DNA of 64,000 nt, from NCBI GenBank assembly GCA_964610165.1, contig CAZSUZ010000001.1, positions 32,150 to 96,149 on the forward strand, in the 5' to 3' direction. This document shows, piece after piece, positions 26,018-32,940 of the stretch. Position numbers and translations under genes: made by a program. Below the pieces are notes generated by a model, which had not been told where the DNA came from, did not search any database, and saw nothing but the letters and a program-made list of their open reading frames with translations. Numbering within the stretch: position 1 is the first letter of the stretch; each line of letters starts with the position of its first letter. The DNA comes from MFZZ01 sp964610165. GTDB lineage: Bacteria; Patescibacteriota; Microgenomatia; UBA1406; GWC2-37-13.

Positions 26018-27107
26018 TATAGCAAAATCTGCCCCAAAGCTTCCTATTTCGTTTACATTATTTGTGTTACCAATAATTCTATCTGTTATTGGGCTTATAT
26101 TTGTTTTCGAATCTTCATCGATTCGTTCATTATCAGAAACTGGAGATAGTTTTCATTATTTAAAACTGCAAGGTTTTTGGATTGTTTTTGGCATTATAGG
26201 TATGTTTGTACTTTCGTTTTTTAATTATAAGCATTTATATTTAATTTCATTTCCATTTTTAGCTATTGTTATTGTTCTGTTGATGGTTGTGTTAATTCCT
26301 GCAATTGGTCATACAGCTGGTGGTACACAAGGCTGGATTGATTTGGGGTTTTTTAATATGCAGCCAACAGAGTTTGCTAAAGTTGCACTTATTATTTATT
26401 TAGCTTCTTGGTTTTCTAAAAAAGAGAAAAGTAAATTTCTTCCTTTTTTAATGCTTATGGGTTTTTTAATATTACTTATTATGTTGCAGCCAGATTTAGG
26501 AGCAGCAACAATTATTTTTTGTTTATCTGTTTCCATTTATTACTTAGCTGGTCAGGATTTAAAATATCTATTACTACTTTTCCCAGTTTCAGTGATTGGA
26601 TTTTTATTACTTGTTTTTGCAGCACCATATAGATTAAAAAGATTAACTGCTTTTTTAAATCCAACAGAGGATCCTCAAGGTGTTGGATATCATATTAATC
26701 AAATACTTATATCGCTTTCTAATGGTGGTATGTTTGGTCAAGGTTTTGGCGCTTCAAGACAAAAATATTTATTTTTACCAGAAGCACATACAGATTCTAT
26801 TTTTGCAATTTATGGTGAAGAACTTGGTTTTATTGGCTCTGTTATTTTAATTGGGGCGTACGTTTTCTTTTTATATAAACTACTTAGAATTTATGAAAGT
26901 ACTTCTGACAAATTTGCACAATTATTAATTGGTGGTATTTTAGCTTTTTTTGGGTTGCAGATTATGATTAATTTAGGTGGAATGGTAGGGCTAATGCCAC
27001 TGACTGGTGTCCCTCTTCCTTTTATTTCATACGGAGGATCTCATATTTTAATTTCATTTGCGTTAGTTGGTATTGCTGTGAATATTGCTAAATCTTCAAG
27101 AGTATAA
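25998..27107 (+). CDS. ftsW: SEDS family peptidoglycan glycosyltransferase FtsW
   Basis: A membrane protein of about 369 aa with ten hydrophobic helices that polymerises lipid II at the septum. Landmarks are IDLGFFNMQPTEFAKVALI, LQPDLGAATII and VPLPFISYGGSHILISF. The ATG at 25998 is favoured over a TTG two codons upstream. It overlaps murD2 by 20 nt, indicating coupled translation. Context with murG, ftsQ, ftsA and ftsZ favours FtsW over RodA; a second SEDS gene at 35949 is probably rodA. Confidence 0.88.
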   Translation: MKKRIRSIAKSAPKLPISFTLFVLPIILSVIGLIFVFESSSIRSLSETGDSFHYLKLQGFWIVFGIIGMFVLSFFNYKHLYLISFPFLAIVIVLLMVVLIPAIGHTAGGTQGWIDLGFFNMQPTEFAKVALIIYLASWFSKKEKSKFLPFLMLMGFLILLIMLQPDLGAATIIFCLSVSIYYLAGQDLKYLLLLFPVSVIGFLLLVFAAPYRLKRLTAFLNPTEDPQGVGYHINQILISLSNGGMFGQGFGASRQKYLFLPEAHTDSIFAIYGEELGFIGSVILIGAYVFFLYKLLRIYESTSDKFAQLLIGGILAFFGLQIMINLGGMVGLMPLTGVPLPFISYGGSHILISFALVGIAVNIAKSSRV

Positions 27108-27115
27108 TTTCATGC

Positions 27116-27121
27116 TACAAT
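27116..27121 (+). promoter_or_regulatory. Leaderless -10 of murG
   Basis: TACAAT, 6 nt before the ATG at 27128. Confidence 0.5.
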
Positions 27122-27127
27122 TACTTC

Positions 27128-28243
27128 ATGGACAAGGTAAAAAAGATTTTAATTACTGGTGGACATGCAACTCCTGCACTAGCAGTTATCGATCGCATAA
27201 AAGAACGAAGTAAATATACACATTTAGTATTTGTAGGTAGAAAATATACAAGCGAAAAAGAAAAACAGATAGAAAGTTTTGAATATCAAGAAGTAACTGC
27301 ACGTAAAATTCCTTTTATACATTTGTCAACCGGAAGATTAACGCGTATTCTTGCAGTAAGATCTTTGATGAGCATTTTTCAAATACCACAAGGATTTATT
27401 TCTGCATGGAGAATACTTAAAGAAGAAAAGCCAGAAGCAGTTTTATCATTTGGCGGGTATATTGCACTACCTATTGCCATATGTGCCAAGCTTATGGGAA
27501 TTAAAGTGTATACCCATGAACAAACAATAGCGCCAGGTTTGGCGAATAAATATATTGCACGCTTTGCAGATACTATTTTTCTTTCTTTCCCAGAATCTGC
27601 AATTCATTTTAAAGATAAAAATATTATTCTTTCAGGAAATCCTGTAAGACAAAGTGTTTTTGAATCTCGTGTAACCATACTTCCAAAAAAAAATAAGCCA
27701 TGTATTTATATAACAGGAGGTTCTCTTGGTGCACATGCAATAAACGAATTAATAGAACAAATGTTACATGAATTATTAGAATCTTATTATGTAATACACC
27801 AAACTGGGAGCGTTGGAGAATTTCAAGATTATGAAAGACTTTCTAAATTACGAGATGCACTTCCAGATGATCTAAAAGAGCGTTATCTTATAAAAGAACA
27901 TATCTCTGATGAAGAAATAGGCGCAATTTATAAGTGTGCAGATATTGTGATTGGAAGATCTGGAGCAAATACATTTTTTGAAATGATTGCCTTAAAAAAA
28001 CCAACTATTTTTATTCCTCTTCCTTGGTCTGCACATGCAGAACAAGAACATCACGCACAGATTTTTAAAAAACATAAAGTGGGTGAAATAGTTCATCAAT
28101 CAGAAGGAAGTGCTCAATTATTAAAGATTATTCAACAAGTTGTTTCAAAAAAAGAAGAATATGCGTCTCATTTTAATTCATTATCAACATATAACCATAT
28201 AAATGCAGCGGATACAATCATTGATACCATTTTTAAGGAGTAA
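27128..28243 (+). CDS. murG: UDP-GlcNAc:undecaprenyl-PP-MurNAc-pentapeptide GlcNAc transferase MurG
   Basis: MurG makes lipid II from lipid I on the inner face of the membrane. The 371 aa GT-B protein has a shortened glycine loop (ITGGHATPAL, about 10-19; usually GGTGGH), SFGGYIALPIA, THEQTIAPGLANK, a second ITGGSLGAHAIN loop, and GRSGANTFFEM with PLPWSAHAEQEHHA for UDP-GlcNAc binding. Its 3' end overlaps ftsQ by 41 nt. Confidence 0.92.
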   Translation: MDKVKKILITGGHATPALAVIDRIKERSKYTHLVFVGRKYTSEKEKQIESFEYQEVTARKIPFIHLSTGRLTRILAVRSLMSIFQIPQGFISAWRILKEEKPEAVLSFGGYIALPIAICAKLMGIKVYTHEQTIAPGLANKYIARFADTIFLSFPESAIHFKDKNIILSGNPVRQSVFESRVTILPKKNKPCIYITGGSLGAHAINELIEQMLHELLESYYVIHQTGSVGEFQDYERLSKLRDALPDDLKERYLIKEHISDEEIGAIYKCADIVIGRSGANTFFEMIALKKPTIFIPLPWSAHAEQEHHAQIFKKHKVGEIVHQSEGSAQLLKIIQQVVSKKEEYASHFNSLSTYNHINAADTIIDTIFKE

Positions 28244-28946
28244 ACTTCTTCCAATAATTATTTTTTTAGTTACTTTTATTGGCATATTTATTGGACTATA
28301 TATTGCAGATAATACCTTTCGTATTAAACATATTAATCTTCAACCTAGTCATAAAAGAAACGCAGATTTAAGAGGTATACAAACATTAAAAGGTCAATAT
28401 ATTGTGTTTTTAGATGAAAAAGAAATTGCAGAATCAATACAAATTCGCAATGCGTATGTAAGAAATGTAGAGATTACAAAAATATATCCAGACACGCTGA
28501 ATGTAAAGGTTTCGTATTATGTTCCGCTTGCAATACTTACAGTTCCAGATGGTTTTTTTCTTTTAGGTGATGAAGCTGTAATACTAGAAAAAAGCAGAGA
28601 AGCCTTTTCTAATAAGCTACCGAAGATGACTTATTATCAAAATGTTCCTTTTTCAAATTATCAGGCAGGACAGGAATTAAATTTTAAAGATATTAAAGAT
28701 AGCTTATTTTATCTTCAACAACTTTCTGCCTTAAAAAAAACAATAAATAGTATTGATATTAAAGGATTTCATGTGCTAGGATTATATACATCAGATGAGG
28801 TTTATCTCTTCTCATCAGAGAAAGAACGAGAGCAGCAAGTGTATCAACTTGAAGTAACAATGCGTGAATTTATGATAAGTGGAAAACAAATAAAATCGCT
28901 TGATGTACGATTTGATAAACCTGTTGTTGTTTTAAATAGCTTGTAA
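28203..28946 (+). CDS. ftsQ: FtsQ/DivIB-like cell division protein
   Basis: A 247 aa bitopic membrane protein: short cytoplasmic N terminus, one transmembrane helix (about 14-36), a POTRA-like domain (IKHINLQPSH through DTLNVKVSYYVPLAIL, about 43-112) and a beta domain to the end. FtsQ links early and late division proteins. Sequence identity in this family is low; the call rests on topology, the Y-P-xx-L-xV-x-V-like segment and position between murG and ftsA. It overlaps murG by 41 nt. Confidence 0.8.
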   Translation: MQRIQSLIPFLRSKLLPIIIFLVTFIGIFIGLYIADNTFRIKHINLQPSHKRNADLRGIQTLKGQYIVFLDEKEIAESIQIRNAYVRNVEITKIYPDTLNVKVSYYVPLAILTVPDGFFLLGDEAVILEKSREAFSNKLPKMTYYQNVPFSNYQAGQELNFKDIKDSLFYLQQLSALKKTINSIDIKGFHVLGLYTSDEVYLFSSEKEREQQVYQLEVTMREFMISGKQIKSLDVRFDKPVVVLNSL

Positions 28947-29013
28947 TTGTTTCTTGAAATAGCAAATATTTCAAAAACAAACGAGCTATTATTTTATTTA
29001 TTGTTTTAAATGT

Positions 29014-29019
29014 TACAAT
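29014..29019 (+). promoter_or_regulatory. Leaderless -10 of ftsA
   Basis: TACAAT, 6 nt before the ATG at 29026. Confidence 0.5.
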
Positions 29020-29025
29020 TAAAGT

Positions 29026-30300
29026 ATGGCGGAAAATCTTATTTGTGGAATTGATATCGGAAGTACTAAAGTTGCAACTATTGTCGGTCTTCAATCTCAG
29101 GAAACAAACGAGATTCGTATAATTGGCTTTAACTCTACTCCTTCCCGTGGCGTCAAGAAAGGCCTTATTGTTGATATTGATCAAGTAACAGCATCTGTAG
29201 AAGAAAGTGTTGAAAAAGCAGAACGGATGGCAGGACATCATATTAAAGAAGCGTATGTATCTGTTGGGGGTCCACATATATCTTCTATTAACTCTCATGG
29301 TATTGTTGCAGTTGCAAATCCACAATTTGAAGTAGTGGAAGAAGATGTCCGTCGTGTTATAGAAGCAGCACGAGCAATTTCGTTATCTAATACTAAACAA
29401 ATTATTGAAGTATCCCCAAGAGAATATAGTGTAGATGGTCAGTCAGGAATAAATAATCCTATTGGTATGAGCGGTGTGCGTTTAGAAGTAGACACACATA
29501 TTATTACTGCATCTTCAACAAATTTAAAAAATATTGATAAAGTGCTGAATGATTTAGGTATAACAAATTTAGGTTATATATTTTCTGGTGTTGCAGCAGC
29601 AGAAGCTGTCTTAACAGATACAGAAAAAGATTTAGGTGTTGCACTTATAGATATTGGAGGAGGAAAAATAGATGTCTGTATTTTTGTTGAAGGAGCACTT
29701 GCACATTCCTCTTCAATTCCAATTGGTGCAAGACATATTAGTAATGATATTGCAGTTGGCCTTAGAGTTTCTTTGGAATCAGCCGAAAAAATTAAACTTT
29801 ATTTAAGCGATCATAGAAAACTAGTTGAAGAAACTGTTAAGAAAAAAGATAAGTCATTAATTAGTTCATTTAGATTTGAAATACCAGAATCATTGCCAGA
29901 AATTACACCAAAAGAAGTAATTGATGGTATCATTGGTCCAAGAATTGAAGAAATTTATAGTTATGTTAATGATGAAATTGCAAGAAGCGGATTTGAAAAA
30001 AATATTCCATCAGGAATAGTTATTACAGGTGGTGGATCTCTAACTCTTGGTATGGTAGATATGGGAAGGCGTATTACACGATTACCAGTTCGTATTGGTG
30101 TGCCAGAAAAGGCAAGCGGATTAGTAGATGAAATCACAAGTCCTTTATATGCGGCAACACTCGGACTTGTTTATTATGGCGGTATGCATATGGTAGAAAA
30201 TCAAGCTTCTTTTAAAGACTTCAATAATATTCTGAAAAATTTCACTATGAGTGATATAATGACAAAGGTACAAAAACTAATTAAGCAGTTTATGCCATGA
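29026..30300 (+). CDS. ftsA: Cell division protein FtsA
   Basis: An actin-like ATPase of 424 aa that tethers FtsZ to the membrane. It begins with CGIDIGSTKVATIVG (phosphate 1 loop), has the 1C-domain VSVGGPHISSINSHG, a phosphate 2 segment ALIDIGGGKIDV and the adenosine motif IVITGGGSLTLGM. The C terminus has an amphipathic stretch (IMTKVQKLIKQF) fitting the membrane-targeting helix. ftsZ follows after 39 nt. Confidence 0.93.
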   Translation: MAENLICGIDIGSTKVATIVGLQSQETNEIRIIGFNSTPSRGVKKGLIVDIDQVTASVEESVEKAERMAGHHIKEAYVSVGGPHISSINSHGIVAVANPQFEVVEEDVRRVIEAARAISLSNTKQIIEVSPREYSVDGQSGINNPIGMSGVRLEVDTHIITASSTNLKNIDKVLNDLGITNLGYIFSGVAAAEAVLTDTEKDLGVALIDIGGGKIDVCIFVEGALAHSSSIPIGARHISNDIAVGLRVSLESAEKIKLYLSDHRKLVEETVKKKDKSLISSFRFEIPESLPEITPKEVIDGIIGPRIEEIYSYVNDEIARSGFEKNIPSGIVITGGGSLTLGMVDMGRRITRLPVRIGVPEKASGLVDEITSPLYAATLGLVYYGGMHMVENQASFKDFNNILKNFTMSDIMTKVQKLIKQFMP

Positions 30301-30322
30301 TATTTTGTATTAATACAAAATA
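30301..30322. promoter_or_regulatory. 22-bp perfect palindrome between ftsA and ftsZ
   Basis: Half-site TATTTTGTATT (30301-30311) is followed at once by its exact reverse complement (30312-30322), directly after the ftsA stop and 17 nt before the ftsZ ATG. With no loop it is a better protein-binding site than an RNA hairpin; a dimeric repressor of ftsZ or of the promoter at about 30324-30335 is possible. Confidence 0.45.
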
Positions 30323-30339
30323 GTTATAAGATATATATT

Positions 30340-31494
30340 ATGTTAATTAAACCAAAAGCAGGACAAGCAGCAAAAATTAAAGTAGTTGGCGTTGGAGGTG
30401 GCGGAGGCAATGCTATTTCTTCTATGATAAACGAAGGTGGCATTGAAGGTGTTGAATTTGTGGCCGTAAATACAGATGCTCAAGCTTTACTTCATAACAA
30501 AGCAGAAATTAAAATTCAAATTGGAGATCAACTTACTAAAGGTTTAGGATCTGGTGGAGATCCAGAAGTTGGTAGACAAGCAGCAGAAGAATCTCGAGAA
30601 AAATTAAAAGATGAATTGGGTAATGCAGATATGATCTTTATTACTTGTGGTGAAGGTGGTGGAACAGGTACAGGTGCATCTCCGATTGTTGCAGAAGTCG
30701 CAAAAGAATCTGGAGCACTTACAGTTGCTGTTGTAACAAAGCCATTTGATTTTGAAGGTTCACCACGAAGAAGATCAGCAGAAGAAGGAACAGGAAGATT
30801 AAAAGACAATGTAGATACCCTTATTGTTATTCCAAATCAAAGAGTTCTTCAGGTTATTGATAAAAAAACTTCAATTATTGAAGCATTTAATAGAATAGAT
30901 AATGTACTTCATCAAGCTGTAAAAGGAATTGCAGAACTTATTACCTTACCAGGACTTATTAATGTAGATTTTGCAGACGTTAAAGCAATTATGCAAAGTT
31001 CTGGAAATGCCATTATGGGAATGGGTTTAGGAAGTGGAGATAAGCGAGCAGTTGCAGCAATTCGACAAGCAATTTCTTCCCCTTTATTAGATACCTCTAT
31101 TGAAGGAGCAAAAGGTATTTTGTTAAATATCGTTGGAGGATCTGATTTAAGCATGACAGAAATTGATGAAGCAGCAACTATGATATCTAAATCTGTAGAT
31201 CCAGATGCAAATATTATTTTTGGAGCTGCAATTGATGAAAAACTTATAGATCAAATTAAAATTACAGTCATTGCAACTCGTTTTGATGAAAAACGAATGA
31301 AATTATTCCAATTTCAAAGACCAAGACAGGAAGAAATTCAATCTAAAGAAGAAGAGCCACAACAACAAGAAGATGTAAATTTATATCCACCAGAAGAAGA
31401 AGAGCCACAACAACCTTCACCTCGACCAACACCTACTTCAGCACCAGCTGATTCTGATGAATTTGATATTCCTGCATTCTTAAGAAGAAAATAA
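30340..31494 (+). CDS. ftsZ: Cell division protein FtsZ
   Basis: The tubulin-like GTPase of the division ring, 384 aa. GTP-binding VVGVGGGGGNA (about 12-22), VNTDAQ, the tubulin signature CGEGGGTGTGASP (about 104-116) and the NFADVKAI-type T7 loop (NVDFADVKAIM) are all present. A Glu/Gln/Pro-rich linker (about 325-370) leads to the conserved C-terminal peptide FDIPAFLRRK that docks FtsA. There is no SD before the ATG. Confidence 0.96.
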   Translation: MLIKPKAGQAAKIKVVGVGGGGGNAISSMINEGGIEGVEFVAVNTDAQALLHNKAEIKIQIGDQLTKGLGSGGDPEVGRQAAEESREKLKDELGNADMIFITCGEGGGTGTGASPIVAEVAKESGALTVAVVTKPFDFEGSPRRRSAEEGTGRLKDNVDTLIVIPNQRVLQVIDKKTSIIEAFNRIDNVLHQAVKGIAELITLPGLINVDFADVKAIMQSSGNAIMGMGLGSGDKRAVAAIRQAISSPLLDTSIEGAKGILLNIVGGSDLSMTEIDEAATMISKSVDPDANIIFGAAIDEKLIDQIKITVIATRFDEKRMKLFQFQRPRQEEIQSKEEEPQQQEDVNLYPPEEEEPQQPSPRPTPTSAPADSDEFDIPAFLRRK

Positions 31495-31596
31495 TTTACA
31501 TATTAACTACTTATTCTTATCCTCTTTTTTTTGTATTTCGTATTTTTGGTGCATATAATTATAAAACCGTTCGTTTCTATTTCTTAGGAGGTAACG

Positions 31597-31959
31597 ATGT
31601 TTACTAAAGTAACGTTGTACCATAAGGATATTGTAGAAGGGCAAGAGGTGCTTAGGGCTGTAGGTGAGTTAGAGATTTACCTTGATCATTTAAAGGTAAT
31701 CTATAACTCAACTGTTCAAAATGAGGATAGGCAGGTACCAACACAAGATGATGCAGATTTTGAGTCAATCGAAAAATCGTTTGACTCACGTCGATTGTGG
31801 ATGAGTAACTCCCGTACAGTCGGGATTAATTTCCAGACTAATATGGTAAGCGTATCATTTGTTCGAGGTAAAAAGCCAACATACTTTTTGCTAGATCCAA
31901 AAGAGGTAACCCGCTCTTTGGATAGTATGGGTGCTTTCTCTGCTCTTGTTGCACACTGA
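31597..31959 (+). CDS. Small protein of unknown function (cassette trio, first)
   Basis: A 120 aa soluble protein, largely beta by eye, with no recognised family. AGGAGG lies 6 nt before the ATG, the strongest SD in the window. A TATAAT-like box (ATATAAT, about 31553-31559) lies upstream, but the CCTATA motif is not seen here. A segment near the end, PTYFLLDPKEVTRSLDSM, weakly resembles ends of the next two proteins (LYxxxxxFxxELxxSL). G+C and codon use look higher than in ftsZ and ileS on either side. Confidence 0.7.
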   Translation: MFTKVTLYHKDIVEGQEVLRAVGELEIYLDHLKVIYNSTVQNEDRQVPTQDDADFESIEKSFDSRRLWMSNSRTVGINFQTNMVSVSFVRGKKPTYFLLDPKEVTRSLDSMGAFSALVAH

Positions 31960-32016
31960 TGAATCGGTCGCTCGTAGACTAGGATGTATGGCAGCATTTT
32001 GAATAGCTTCGAAATA

Positions 32017-32053
32017 GTATAGCCGCACAAATCTGTTCTACGGGCGGTTATAC
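32017..32053 (+). terminator. Terminator hairpin of the 31597 gene
   Basis: GTATAGCCGC (32017-32026) with GCGGTTATAC (32044-32053), one mismatch, followed by TTCTT. Confidence 0.6.
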
Positions 32054-32091
32054 TTCTTAATAACTATAAGTCATATTTTTCTTTAAAGTGT

Positions 32092-32097
32092 TATAAT
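32092..32097 (+). promoter_or_regulatory. Extended -10 promoter of the 32140-32481 pair
   Basis: TGTTATAAT with TATAAT at 32092-32097, giving a leader of about 35-40 nt that carries AAGGAG before the ATG at 32140. AACTATAAG about 30 nt upstream is at best a poor match to the CCTATA motif. Confidence 0.5.
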
Positions 32098-32139
32098 ATA
32101 TTTTCGTTTTCGGTTCACTTTGACAACAAGGAGTTTGCA

Positions 32140-32454
32140 ATGCATCTCATAGAAACAAGGAGTTGTATTAATGGGTGTTTAAAAAAAGTTGATATTGGCC
32201 TGCTCGTTTGCCCAGATGGGTATTTGATGGTTAGAGGTCATAACTTTTTTTTGATTATGAACCTTGAAAAGCAACCATTGCAGTATCCATTGATTGGTCA
32301 AACGAAAACAGGTGAGAATGTAGAATTTGATCGTTTACATTTTGACGATCAAGAAGTGATACAGATCACCATTGATGATGAAGAACCATTGTACTGTGAT
32401 CCTGTTGAGTTCAAAACAGAACTTATGGAGTCACTTGGTATCGTTGTAGTCTAG
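32140..32454 (+). CDS. Small protein of unknown function (cassette trio, second)
   Basis: A 104 aa acidic protein with four Cys spread along it (CINGC, CPDG, YCDP) and mostly beta strands by eye. The SD is AAGGAG, 7 nt before the ATG. The C-terminal EPLYCDPVEFKTELMESLG lines up with KLLYVHREQFESELKQSLE of the next gene, so the two may be diverged duplicates. A gap of 26 nt with an SD separates it from that gene, and no hairpin lies between, so they share a transcript. Confidence 0.68.
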   Translation: MHLIETRSCINGCLKKVDIGLLVCPDGYLMVRGHNFFLIMNLEKQPLQYPLIGQTKTGENVEFDRLHFDDQEVIQITIDDEEPLYCDPVEFKTELMESLGIVVV

Positions 32455-32480
32455 CCCGATTCAGTAAGGAGATTCTTATT

Positions 32481-32831
32481 ATGTCAGTGCCAATTTGTGA
32501 GCTTCACCAAATGTATGGCTGGAACATAGAATTTGAGAAGTCTGAGACAGGCGGTACAGTAATTGTTATCAAGCTTCAAAAGAAGATCTTTCGAATTCCA
32601 TTCGGTTTTAGTTTTGTTGCTCAGGGACTTAATACAGTTTTGACAGCAACTCAGCCGAAAGATTTGAAAGTTCCATTTGAAGCAGTTCAAATTGTTGGTG
32701 AAGCGTTTGTCGTTTTCAAATTAAATGGCAAACTGCTTTATGTTCACCGTGAACAATTTGAGAGTGAATTGAAGCAATCGTTGGAGACTAACAAGCTGCC
32801 TATGCAACCAGTGCCAGATAGCGTAGCTTGA
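32481..32831 (+). CDS. Small protein of unknown function (cassette trio, third)
   Basis: A 116 aa protein, beta-rich in the first 80 residues, ending in a helix with the FxxELxxSL pattern shared with the preceding gene. SD AAGGAG lies about 9 nt before the ATG. It is followed by a hairpin at 32857. The trio at 31597-32831 separates ftsZ from ileS, and neither neighbour shares its leader or SD style. Confidence 0.68.
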   Translation: MSVPICELHQMYGWNIEFEKSETGGTVIVIKLQKKIFRIPFGFSFVAQGLNTVLTATQPKDLKVPFEAVQIVGEAFVVFKLNGKLLYVHREQFESELKQSLETNKLPMQPVPDSVA

Positions 32832-32856
32832 GTCTTTTTCTAGCAGTTAGTCAAAC

Positions 32857-32890
32857 TTGCAGGGTGGAGGTCAATCCCTTCATCCTGCAA
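32857..32890 (+). terminator. Hairpin after the cassette trio
   Basis: TTGCAGGGTG (32857-32866) pairs with CATCCTGCAA (32881-32890), one G-U pair, followed by a T-rich stretch. Confidence 0.6.
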
Positions 32891-32927
32891 TATTTTACTT
32901 ACTCTTTCAAATTTACCTCTTTTTTAT

Positions 32928-32933
32928 TACAAT
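32928..32933 (+). promoter_or_regulatory. Leaderless -10 of ileS
   Basis: TACAAT, 7 nt before the ATG at 32941. Confidence 0.5.
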
Positions 32934-32940
32934 ATAACCC

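Noticed and set aside
28221..28245. GATACCATTTTTA near the murG end, resembling the start of the GATACC element
   Set aside because: No pairing partner and no other conserved words follow; it is coding sequence.
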